From positions 1 through 64,000 of the forward strand of contig NZ_WBJR01000004.1 in NCBI RefSeq assembly GCF_009296185.1: 64,000 nt of DNA. The letters run 5' to 3'. The stretch's first letter is position 1. Each line of letters starts with the position of its first letter. The notes under the pieces are model-generated. The model was not told the origin of the DNA. It ran no database searches and worked only from the letters and a program-made list of their open reading frames with translations. A program made the position numbers and the translations under genes. Below, in pieces: positions 9,036-16,894 of the stretch. Source of the stretch: Hydrogenovibrio sp. JE_KL2. GTDB taxonomy: Bacteria > Pseudomonadota > Gammaproteobacteria > Thiomicrospirales > Thiomicrospiraceae.

Positions 9036-10127
9036 TCAGTCGTCTTTGAATTCGACATCCGACCAACGGATGACTTGACCCGCGGCAATCGGATTTTTCA
9101 GCACGTGCCCTTCCACTTCTGACCAATATTCAGCTTTAATACCCTGCGCCGGAAAAGCGAAATGCACACTTTCCAAAGTCAAAGTGTCTTGTGCTTTCAA
9201 GTCGGTTTTCGCCACCATCCCCATGCGGGAAACATACTTGTCGCGCTGGCGAGGTAAAACACGAATGCCATCGCCCATGGCATCGGCAATGTTATGAATT
9301 TTCTGCAAGACTTCGGCAACTTGACCGATTGGCAAGGCATGACCACCATCCTGCTCATCCCCCATATCGTCGTGGCAAACGCCTTTCTCTAACACGACAG
9401 CACCCATCGCCGTTGCGGCATACAACATTTCTTCCCCGCCATGATGGTCAGACAAGCCATATGGCAACCCAACGGCATTGCCTAAAGTTTGCATGAATTT
9501 CAGGTTTTGTTGATTCACAGGGTTTGGCGGGCCTTTCGGGCTATGCTCCACCACCAAATCCGGCTTTTCATTGCCGGAAGCATCCTGAATCCAGTTAACC
9601 GTTCTCGCCATTTCTTCCAGCGTGGAGTGCCCTGTGTCGATAATCATCGGCACGCCCATACGCGCAACATATTCAATCAGCGGTTGATGGGTGATGTTTG
9701 AAGAAGCGATTTTAATGGCTTTGCAGCCAATTTCTTTGGCGAAATCCGCCCCCTCAAAATCATAGACGGAAACGATGACCTCCATGCCCTTTTGTTTGGC
9801 ATAGTCGAACAGTTCTTCATAGGCACTTAATGGCAAGACTTTACGTTCAATCAAAGCGCGGTAGTTTTCTTCAACCACTTGACCTGTCTTGTGTCCCCAG
9901 AACTTTTCATTACCGGATAATTCGGCATCCAGACAGACATCGGCATTTTGCAGAATCTCACCCTTAACCGTGGTGACACCGGCTGCTGCCAAGGCATCAA
10001 TCATACCTTTCGCTTCATCCATATTTTGGTTGAAGTAAGTGCCTATGTCGGGTAAAAACAATGGGCGCTTTGAGTCTTGAATCTGTTGCCAATAACCTGC
10101 CATCTGCTTCTCCAATAACGCCTTCAA
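9036..10127 (-). CDS. Divergent NeuB-family synthase with C-terminal SAF domain
   Basis: A 363-aa NeuB-like protein: TIM barrel at ~25-280 and SAF/antifreeze-like domain at ~300-363 (KTDLKAQDTLTLESVHFAFP). True NeuB/LegI enzymes condense phosphoenolpyruvate with a hexosamine to form a nonulosonic acid. This copy keeps VEHSPKGPPNP (the LLHCTxxYPTP counterpart) and GLSDHHGG. It lacks two hallmark motifs: the N-terminal ExGxNHxG block reads DIGTYFNQN, and the EKHFTLD block reads EKGVCHDD. The metal site or substrate may therefore differ. A canonical LegI is present at 16895-17935, so this is a second, specialised synthase grouped with the kinase, HisH, HisF and the amidotransferase. Confidence 0.8.
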   Translation of the reverse strand: MKALLEKQMAGYWQQIQDSKRPLFLPDIGTYFNQNMDEAKGMIDALAAAGVTTVKGEILQNADVCLDAELSGNEKFWGHKTGQVVEENYRALIERKVLPLSAYEELFDYAKQKGMEVIVSVYDFEGADFAKEIGCKAIKIASSNITHQPLIEYVARMGVPMIIDTGHSTLEEMARTVNWIQDASGNEKPDLVVEHSPKGPPNPVNQQNLKFMQTLGNAVGLPYGLSDHHGGEEMLYAATAMGAVVLEKGVCHDDMGDEQDGGHALPIGQVAEVLQKIHNIADAMGDGIRVLPRQRDKYVSRMGMVAKTDLKAQDTLTLESVHFAFPAQGIKAEYWSEVEGHVLKNPIAAGQVIRWSDVEFKDD

Positions 10128-10134
10128 TTTGGAC

Positions 10135-10782
10135 TCATACCTTCAAAAAGGCTTCAATTAATTTCAATCCCATCTCACCCGATTTTTCCGGGTGGAACTG
10201 GCAGCCCATGCGATTATCCTGCTGCACTGCCGCAGTAATGGCATGACCGCCGAAATCAAATACCGCCAACTGATCCGCTTCATTCGCCACTTCGGCAAAA
10301 TAAGAGTGCACAAAATAGAAGGCATTGGCTTCCGGTACGGATGCCAATAAGCTGCTTTGCCAAGCAGTTTTGTTCGGTCTGATTTGCGCCCACCCCATGT
10401 GAGGAATTGTCATAACTTCGCCCGAAACACTGGTTTCCGGTAATTTTCTGACTTTACCGGGCAAAAGTTTTAAACCTTCGGTGGTACCGAATTCTTCACT
10501 TTCCTCCAGCATCATCTGCATGCCCAAGCAAATCCCCAAAAAGGGTTTTTGCTCGGCAGCGATCTGAATGGCTTCGACCAGATTTTGTGTTTTCAGTTGT
10601 TGCATGGCTTCAGGAAACGCCCCCACACCCGGGAATACCAAACGTTCGGCTTGCTCAACTTGCTCTGGAGTGGTGGCGATTTCGGTTTGCGCGCCTTGAT
10701 GTTCAAATGCACGCTGCACATTCAGCAGGTTACCTGCACCGTAATCGATAATGGTGACCTTTGCACTCGTAGATTTGCTCAT
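10135..10782 (-). CDS. hisH: HisH-type glutamine amidotransferase subunit for sugar amidination
   Basis: A 215-aa class-I glutaminase. Catalytic Cys lies in PFLGICLGMQMM and the His/Glu pair in CQFHPEKSGEMG. It pairs with the HisF next to it to pass ammonia. The genetic setting is not histidine biosynthesis. As in Pseudomonas O-antigen loci, a HisH/HisF pair beside a WbpG/PseA-type gene is thought to deliver ammonia for converting an N-acetyl to an acetamidino group. Its start overlaps the hisF stop (TAATG), implying translational coupling. A separate, true hisH is expected elsewhere in the genome. Confidence 0.88.
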   Translation of the reverse strand: MSKSTSAKVTIIDYGAGNLLNVQRAFEHQGAQTEIATTPEQVEQAERLVFPGVGAFPEAMQQLKTQNLVEAIQIAAEQKPFLGICLGMQMMLEESEEFGTTEGLKLLPGKVRKLPETSVSGEVMTIPHMGWAQIRPNKTAWQSSLLASVPEANAFYFVHSYFAEVANEADQLAVFDFGGHAITAAVQQDNRMGCQFHPEKSGEMGLKLIEAFLKV

Positions 10783-11558
10783 TATGATGCCGCCTCCAAA
10801 ATCGCCTGTGGAGGACGTACCTCTAAACCATTGTCCAAACAGACCTGACGAATACCGCCTACCGTATCACGGTCATAATGCAGAATATCCGCCATCGCAA
10901 TGGCATCCGCTCCAGCTTTCACCGCATCCACACCATGCATGGCTTCACCCATACCGCCGGATGCGATGACCGGTACATTCACCGCAGAGGTTACCGCCCT
11001 AACCAAATCCAAATCATAGCCTTTACGCCCGCCTTCGTGGTCAACAGAGGTCAGCAATATTTCACCCGCGCCTCTCTCCACCGCTTGCGTTACCCACTCG
11101 ACCACATCCAATCCTGTGTGTTCACGACCGTTATCGGTAAACGCCAACCACTTGCCATCTGCTTGTTTGATAGCTTCTACCGACAGCACCACACATTGCT
11201 CACCAAAGGTTTTCGCCATCTCATTAATCAAATCAGGGCGTTGAACGGCTGCGGTATTGATGGCCACTTTATCCGCACCGGAACGCAGGATTTCACGGGC
11301 ATCCGCCACCGAGCGAATCCCGCCACCAACAGTAATCGGAATAAACACCGACTTCACGGTTTCTTTGATGATTTCAGTCAAATTGTTACGACCATAAAGC
11401 GAAGCCACTGCATCCATATAAAGCAGTTCATCCGCTCCTTGCTCGTAATAGCGGCGGGCATATTCATTCGGGTTACCAATTTTACGCAACCCTTCCAACT
11501 TCACCCCTTTAATCAGGTGAGAGGATTTAATATCAAGACGGGGAATTAGACGGATCAT
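10782..11558 (-). CDS. hisF: HisF-type cyclase subunit for sugar amidination
   Basis: A 258-aa beta/alpha barrel of the HisF family. The N-terminus MIRLIPRLDIK keeps the catalytic Asp of the first strand (IPCLDVK in classical HisF). TVGGGIRS and VIASGGMG are phosphate-binding loops. Compared with histidine HisF the sequence is divergent, including SLYGRNNLTEI after strand 2 in place of the usual ITAS loop. That fits the sugar-locus subfamily that works with WbpG/PseA amidotransferases. It overlaps the preceding TM/coiled-coil gene by 26 bases, which suggests that gene was inserted into an existing operon without breaking it. Confidence 0.87.
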   Translation of the reverse strand: MIRLIPRLDIKSSHLIKGVKLEGLRKIGNPNEYARRYYEQGADELLYMDAVASLYGRNNLTEIIKETVKSVFIPITVGGGIRSVADAREILRSGADKVAINTAAVQRPDLINEMAKTFGEQCVVLSVEAIKQADGKWLAFTDNGREHTGLDVVEWVTQAVERGAGEILLTSVDHEGGRKGYDLDLVRAVTSAVNVPVIASGGMGEAMHGVDAVKAGADAIAMADILHYDRDTVGGIRQVCLDNGLEVRPPQAILEAAS

Positions 11559-12426
11559 ATTCTTCGATGGTTCTTATAAGTTTTTTTGTGTATATATATT
11601 TATCCTGAGAAGTGCCTTTTATTCTATTTAATTCGTCTTCTAAGAAAGTCGAGTTATCACTCAACTCAATAAGTCCGGCATTAATCTCTAACCCACCTAT
11701 ATCCTTCAAAATCATCAACATAAGGTCAAAGGTACCATAGTAGTACGAATCAAATTCATCAAAGTTAATACCAACTTTTTTTTCTTTGTCCACAGTATCC
11801 CAAAAGTGCTTAGCTATAAGCCTATAAGCATCTCCGGCACCTATTTTTTTAACTCCTGCAAAAAAAAGACCCATAACTACCTTCAGAACATAAGGATTTT
11901 GTTCCATTAGTGCTAGAAGATACTCATTTTTAAACCTATGAAGCTTTGAAGAATTATTCCCGCCTTCTTCATTTGAAAGAAAAAGTGTTTGCAATGAATT
12001 TTGAGTATTACTATTTAGCTTCTCAAGTTTCTCCAAATGGTGACTTGTTTTTTGGGAATGAAAATCGAAACTTTCTGTTAAGGTTTCAATTTTTTGCGCT
12101 AAATTACTCAGACTTGTTAAATCACCACCTAGTGCACTTTTTGAAGCCCTCAGCTCATCAACAACTTCTTTAACCCTTCCCATTTGTTCAGAAACAAACT
12201 CAGACTTTCTTTCGTGAGAACCACTCTGTACAAAGCCATAAATTATTGCTAAAACAGCAAGAATAATTGAAGTTATCGTCCCTGCAAATGACACATATCC
12301 TAGGGCACTTAAACTATTTGAGTTTTCCAAAGCCGCATAGAATACAAATCCCTCAATAATCATTAAAATAGCAATTAGCATCCACCACTTGGTGGCGTCC
12401 CATGGTTGCTTGACGTTTTCTGACAT
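11533..12426 (-). CDS. Hypothetical two-TM, coiled-coil membrane protein
   Basis: A 297-aa protein with no family I recognise. Two hydrophobic segments lie at ~15-33 (WMLIAILMIIEGFVFYAAL) and ~44-68 (FAGTITSIILAVLAIIYGFV), joined by a short loop. A long coiled coil follows at ~75-150 (repeated Leu/Glu/Lys, including EKLEKLNSNTQNSLQTL). The soluble C-terminal domain of ~130 residues is rich in Asp, Glu, Lys and Tyr. The gene is clearly more AT-rich than both neighbours. It overlaps hisF by 26 bases and its ATG overlaps the amidotransferase stop (TAATG). That looks like a horizontally acquired cargo gene neatly placed in the operon. Function unknown; no enzymatic motif seen. Confidence 0.75.
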   Translation of the reverse strand: MSENVKQPWDATKWWMLIAILMIIEGFVFYAALENSNSLSALGYVSFAGTITSIILAVLAIIYGFVQSGSHERKSEFVSEQMGRVKEVVDELRASKSALGGDLTSLSNLAQKIETLTESFDFHSQKTSHHLEKLEKLNSNTQNSLQTLFLSNEEGGNNSSKLHRFKNEYLLALMEQNPYVLKVVMGLFFAGVKKIGAGDAYRLIAKHFWDTVDKEKKVGINFDEFDSYYYGTFDLMLMILKDIGGLEINAGLIELSDNSTFLEDELNRIKGTSQDKYIYTKKLIRTIEEYDPSNSPS

Positions 12427-13745
12427 TACTCACCCCAAACCGTATGACGTTGCACCCAAACCCCATTTTCTTTTTTCCATAAATGCGGTGAACGGAAGGT
12501 ATCTGCCAATAGGTCAAAATACTCTCTGTCCATAATCGGTTGCTCGAACATTTTGGAGGCGATTGGGAATTCTTTTTCTGGAATGCTCAGGTATTGGAAA
12601 ATCTCTTCGGCAAAACGTTCAGGGAATTCCATATCAAAACGTTTCACTAGCGCCACACCTTCTTCGCGGTCAATATCGCCGGAACGAATCTCTTGCGCGG
12701 CATCATAGGTTGCACGCCCGATACCGAACTTCACACCCGTTGTGTAGTAATGGAAGTCATCGATTTTGTCATCAATGGAGTTGTACTTGGAATAGGTGCC
12801 CGGCGTTCTCTCAGGAGAGGCTTCAAACCCACCATGCTCGTGGGCATAGTAATAGCAGCTTTGTGGATGCCATTTCAGGTAGTAACCCAAGTAATGGACT
12901 TCCACACCGGTTTCTTTCAACTTCTCAGGGTCTGCCGGCATATAAGGGTCTAGGTCGGACTTTTCCAACCCGAAATCTTCTTTTAGGGACTTGATAGACA
13001 CACCGCCGATATTGATGTCCGCTTCATCGGTCATGGTGAAATATTGCCAGTCACGTTGTGCCTTGTCGGTATCGCCTTTTGGATTACCGTATTCGGCTTC
13101 GTTTTCTCCGAAGAATACCAAGGGGATATTCATCATCGCCGCCATTTTCGGTGCCAAGGCTTTTTGCCCGATCATAAAGGCTTGAAACGGGTGGAACAGC
13201 TTCTCTACCGACAAACGAGTCAACAAACGATGGACACGACCGTTTGGCGTCATCAGTTGGTTATCGAAACCAGCATGAATCCAACGTTGGAAGTTACGCC
13301 ATCCCCATTCGGTATAGATATGCGGTGCCCAAGTCACGGTAAATGGGTGCATGCCGTATTTTTCTTTCAGGATATGCGAAGCGTAGAAACTGTCTTTTCC
13401 ACCCGAACCCGGCAATAAACAATCGTAAGAACCGTCTTTAGAGCGGTGCTTGTCGCACAATGCCATCAACTCTTCTTCACGCATACCCCAGTCAATCGTA
13501 TGTTCTTTTTCTTCCGCCACACGACACGCATCACACACACCCTCTTCATCAAAATTGATGGTGGCTTTTTTGGAGTCTTTGGTGTGCTTGTACTCGACTG
13601 CAGAGTTAGGTCGTTGGTTGGAAATGGTACATTTTTTACAGAACTTCACATCATGCGGCAGACCGTATTTGGTAGCGAGCTGGTCTTCTGGAAGTTCAAA
13701 TTGAGAAAGATCGACAGGTGTTGGTTTTGGAATTAGAAATGACAT
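12426..13745 (-). CDS. N-acetyl-sugar amidotransferase, PseA/WbpG family
   Basis: A 439-aa PP-loop ATP pyrophosphatase that adds an acetamidino group to a surface sugar. The N-terminal zinc-type cysteines occur as FCKKCTISNQRP and GVCDACR. The ATP-binding PP-loop is LLPGSGGKDSFYASHILK at about residues 110-127. Next come WAPHIYTEWGWRNFQRWIHAGFD... and VFFGENEAEYGNP, typical of this family. With the nearby HisH and HisF it forms a three-protein module as in WbpG-HisH-HisF systems. On a flagellar glycan this would give a 5-acetamidino legionaminate-like derivative (PseA and PtmG are the Campylobacter analogues). A candidate sigma-28 promoter is 42 bases upstream. Confidence 0.87.
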   Translation of the reverse strand: MSFLIPKPTPVDLSQFELPEDQLATKYGLPHDVKFCKKCTISNQRPNSAVEYKHTKDSKKATINFDEEGVCDACRVAEEKEHTIDWGMREEELMALCDKHRSKDGSYDCLLPGSGGKDSFYASHILKEKYGMHPFTVTWAPHIYTEWGWRNFQRWIHAGFDNQLMTPNGRVHRLLTRLSVEKLFHPFQAFMIGQKALAPKMAAMMNIPLVFFGENEAEYGNPKGDTDKAQRDWQYFTMTDEADINIGGVSIKSLKEDFGLEKSDLDPYMPADPEKLKETGVEVHYLGYYLKWHPQSCYYYAHEHGGFEASPERTPGTYSKYNSIDDKIDDFHYYTTGVKFGIGRATYDAAQEIRSGDIDREEGVALVKRFDMEFPERFAEEIFQYLSIPEKEFPIASKMFEQPIMDREYFDLLADTFRSPHLWKKENGVWVQRHTVWGE

Positions 13746-13785
13746 TTAAACGTACTTCCCCTGATTGTTTTCATTGTTTTATGTT

Positions 13786-13812
13786 TTATCGGCAAGTTAT
13801 AGCAAAAATCGA
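13786..13812 (-). promoter_or_regulatory. Candidate sigma-28 promoter of amidotransferase operon
   Basis: On the minus strand, a perfect -10 GCCGATAA (13786-13793) with an 11-nt spacer to a weak -35 TCGATTTT (13805-13812), 5 of 8 matching TAAAGTTT. It is 42 bases ahead of the amidotransferase start. It would tie sugar modification to late flagellar gene expression. Confidence 0.5.
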
Positions 13813-13867
13813 CCCTAAATTGCACCTTTCATCTAATTTCTAGCCGGCAATTTATTTTTTTACCCTT

Positions 13868-15688
13868 TCATCCGCCAACCGTTTCGATTTTATGCGCATT
13901 TTTTGTGAAATAGGCGAAGGTGTTTTTCGATAATTCTTGCTGCCGTTTTTGCTGCTCTTCAATTGTGGTTTGCAACTGATTGTAACTTGCTGGTGCATCC
14001 TGCTGCGCTTGTGTTGCTAAGGTTGAATGCTTTAAACGCCAAGACAGAAAACGGTGCGGTTTATCATGCTGCAACCAAAGCCTTGCCAAGGCTTCAAAAT
14101 CATTGTCAGCTTCCAGCTCTTGCAATAAAAACTGCCCTTTTTCCTGCGACTGCTGAACGATAGCAATCAACTGCTCCGCCGAATCACGATAAGCCTCAAA
14201 CAACGTCTGAAAATACTGACTCGTCAAAGCTTGGTTGTTGGGTTCCTGATCCAGCTGTTCTGCCAACTGAATCAAGGATGTGAAAAACCTGAAACCGACT
14301 CGTTGGATAAAGGCATCTTCGCTGTGAGTTAACTTCTTCAGTTTTTTATCCGCTTTTGCATACTTTTGTATCAGAACCTCATCCAACTGATAAGACGAAG
14401 AAGCCGAAAGCGCCTTGATGCAAAGTTGTTTAATGTCTCGGTACTTTCTTTGCAAGGAGTGCAGTTCTGTCAGAAGGTGTTTGATAGCCGTTTTCACTGA
14501 AGCGCTTTCAACAGACAACTTTGTTTGCAGATCATTAATAGACGGCTTGTGGGCAGATGGTAGCTTAAGGTTTGTGATGTCTACCGACTTCACGCCATCA
14601 ATTCTGGCGGCTTTAGGGTTAAGGTTCCACAACTCAAAATCATTTGGCAAACCATAGCGCTGAACAAGTGTCTGTAACTGCTCAGGCAAAGCCTCTATCG
14701 CACTTTTGAATTCTGGGGTTGTCTCACAAATTTCACCCAGATAGTTTTCTACCTGCTCACTTTGTTGATAGCGATGAGGTTGATTGGACTCAATGCTCCC
14801 CTTAAGGTGGGTTTCACCAGATGACGGAAAACAAAAGTCGAACCCAGCCAGGTAAACCCTTTTACACCCCATACCCAAAGCCGATACCACGGCAAGGTTG
14901 GCAACCGTACCACCTGAGACTTCCACATTCTTTTCTTGCCCGAAGTCTTTACTTTCCTGAGGCCACTTTGGCCCCCAATAAAGTGTGCTGCCGCCCCAAC
15001 GTTCCAACATTGCTGGTTGGGTGTAGTGTTGTGCCACCAAAATACTCTTACCCTGCAATCGCTCCATGTCTTGTGCGTGCGCCAGGGAAGCATCGGTGGG
15101 ATCTGATGCAACGAGAAAATCAGGATGAATCTCCTCTTCCAATAGTTTTTTCGCAAGCCTTGCGACAGCGAAAATAACTAACTTTTCCTGATGTTGCTTC
15201 ACCCAAAGCAATCGCTTTTCAAGTGAAGGTGCTGCGCCAAGAACCACGGCAGTTTTGCCTTCATAAGCATCGGAAAACTCAATAATCGGATGATTGAGGT
15301 CATAAACATTCAGAAAGGCATTTTTGACGTAAAAAGGATAATCAGCCCGAAGCTTGAAATATCTCAGTGCTTCGAGCGCTTGAGGTAGTTGTTGCATCAA
15401 ATCCAATGCCAAGGCATTCTGTTTCGACAAAACAATCGCTTCCAGTTCCCGCGCTTCTAACAACTCATAGAAAGGTAACAGCGTGGTTTGCAAATCGGTT
15501 TGATAGCCAATCCTGTGTAATTGCGCAGGTAATTTGCGACTAGCGGTCTTTGCGTTTTCGGTATCGATTAGAAGGTAATTATCAGATTCAGCGCTTTGAA
15601 TTCGGGCATAAAGCTCAGCGTTCAGTTCGTCTAACGTGCCAATTAAAACGACAATGTGATGGGTACCTCCACTAGGATTGAACGTCAT
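13868..15688 (-). CDS. Second Maf/DUF115 flagellin glycosyltransferase
   Basis: About 606 aa. The DUF115 core has AVVLGAAPSLEKRL at ~140-153, then EEIHPDFLVASDPTDA and VYLAGFDFCFPSSGETH, matching the first Maf (2379-4862) block by block. The C-terminal third is a long helical region with Gln-rich coiled coils. The frame continues 31 codons upstream into legG; the ATG at 15688 (MTFNPSGG) overlaps legG by 17 bases and is preferred, though its ribosome site is poor. Maf proteins transfer nonulosonates to flagellin. Two non-identical copies suggest different acceptor sites or different sugars (plain versus amidinated). Confidence 0.85.
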   Translation of the reverse strand: MTFNPSGGTHHIVVLIGTLDELNAELYARIQSAESDNYLLIDTENAKTASRKLPAQLHRIGYQTDLQTTLLPFYELLEARELEAIVLSKQNALALDLMQQLPQALEALRYFKLRADYPFYVKNAFLNVYDLNHPIIEFSDAYEGKTAVVLGAAPSLEKRLLWVKQHQEKLVIFAVARLAKKLLEEEIHPDFLVASDPTDASLAHAQDMERLQGKSILVAQHYTQPAMLERWGGSTLYWGPKWPQESKDFGQEKNVEVSGGTVANLAVVSALGMGCKRVYLAGFDFCFPSSGETHLKGSIESNQPHRYQQSEQVENYLGEICETTPEFKSAIEALPEQLQTLVQRYGLPNDFELWNLNPKAARIDGVKSVDITNLKLPSAHKPSINDLQTKLSVESASVKTAIKHLLTELHSLQRKYRDIKQLCIKALSASSSYQLDEVLIQKYAKADKKLKKLTHSEDAFIQRVGFRFFTSLIQLAEQLDQEPNNQALTSQYFQTLFEAYRDSAEQLIAIVQQSQEKGQFLLQELEADNDFEALARLWLQHDKPHRFLSWRLKHSTLATQAQQDAPASYNQLQTTIEEQQKRQQELSKNTFAYFTKNAHKIETVGG

Positions 15689-16892
15689 AAGGGATGTCGT
15701 AAAACCGCTTAGGCAGTAAGGTGTCAAAATCTGTTTTTTCAAGCGCTTGGAGTATCTGTTGCGCGGTGTCACCTTTACCATAAAGGCTGGTGACGTCGAC
15801 TGTCGATAACTTCATGGCTTGTTGTATGGCCTTGATAATGGCATCTGCAGATTCATCACATTGGATAATGGAGTCCGCCATCAGCCTGCCTTTTTGACGC
15901 TCGCCGATGTTCACTGTCGGTGTGCCGACAGCAGGTGCTTCGATAATGCCGCTAGAGGAATTCCCAACAACGACATCGCACAAGCCCATCAAGCTCAAAT
16001 ACCGCTGTGAGCCTAGCGAAGTGACAAACTCGGCATTCACTTCCGTTTCCACCACCCATTGCTGGATACGCTGATTCAAAGCGTGTCCACCGACATCCGT
16101 GTTAGACGCCGTCCATATGATCGACATATCCGGATAATCTGTTTTCAGGGATTCAAAGGCATTAAACAAGTTTTCCAGTGCCTGTTGCCCTTGTGTCTCC
16201 CCCCAGGAAACCGGGTGATAGGTCACCAGAAAAACCGGGGAATGAATCGACATCTCCAAAAAGGTTTCAATCTCAGTCAGAGGCAGTTTGTCGATTTGAT
16301 GAATCACATCCAAACCGGGTGCGCCAACATTGAACACCGTATCTGGTTGTTCTCCCATCTGAATCACTCTTTGGCGATAAGGTTCAGCGGCAACGAAATG
16401 TAAGGAGGCCATTTTGGTGACTGCATGGCGAATAGCGTCATCCACCGCACCTTCTGTCACCTCTCCACCATGGAGATGGAAAATAGGGATATTCGCCAAC
16501 AAGGCTGCCGAACAGATACCGAGCAACTCATAACGGTCGCCCAATACAAAAACGGCATCAGGACGATGTTGTTCAAAAACCGAAGCGAACCCTTCCAGTG
16601 CTTTCGCAGTGGTTTTGGAAATACCGAATGGTGTGTCTAGCTCTGAATGGGTCAAAATGGGCACTTCTGCCGCAATGGGATGACCATCCTGACGGATACG
16701 TTCAACAGTATAGCCCTGCTCGTCAGACAAGTGTCCACCAGTAACATACAACTGCAACTCAAAATCAGGGTGTTTTTCCAACAAACCAATCAAATGCGAC
16801 AGTAAGCCGTACTCGGCACGGGTTGCCGTCACCACAGCGATTTTGCGTCGATTTTGCGTTTGTTGAAATTGTTTAGTCGAGGCGGTCGTCAA
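15672..16892 (-). CDS. legG: Hydrolysing UDP-sugar 2-epimerase, LegG/NeuC family
   Basis: A 406-aa member of the GT-B-fold hydrolysing 2-epimerases. In the legionaminate pathway LegG converts the nucleotide-linked di-N-acetylbacillosamine into free 2,4-diacetamido-2,4,6-trideoxymannose. Diagnostic segments are KIAVVTATRAEYGLL near the N-terminus, HLHGGEVTEGAVDDAIRHA, and VVGNSSSGIIEAPAVGTPTVNIG. The last is the UDP-binding loop shared with NeuC and WecB. It lies two bases after legI and overlaps maf, so it is cotranscribed. NeuC (sialate) is the main alternative; the legB/C/H neighbours favour LegG. Confidence 0.88.
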   Translation of the reverse strand: MTTASTKQFQQTQNRRKIAVVTATRAEYGLLSHLIGLLEKHPDFELQLYVTGGHLSDEQGYTVERIRQDGHPIAAEVPILTHSELDTPFGISKTTAKALEGFASVFEQHRPDAVFVLGDRYELLGICSAALLANIPIFHLHGGEVTEGAVDDAIRHAVTKMASLHFVAAEPYRQRVIQMGEQPDTVFNVGAPGLDVIHQIDKLPLTEIETFLEMSIHSPVFLVTYHPVSWGETQGQQALENLFNAFESLKTDYPDMSIIWTASNTDVGGHALNQRIQQWVVETEVNAEFVTSLGSQRYLSLMGLCDVVVGNSSSGIIEAPAVGTPTVNIGERQKGRLMADSIIQCDESADAIIKAIQQAMKLSTVDVTSLYGKGDTAQQILQALEKTDFDTLLPKRFYDIPYDVQS

Positions 16893-16894
16893 GG

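Noticed and set aside
10135-11558. HisH and HisF as part of a histidine biosynthesis operon
   Set aside because: No other his genes nearby, and both lie beside a WbpG/PseA-type amidotransferase in a flagellar sugar locus, where dedicated HisHF copies are known.
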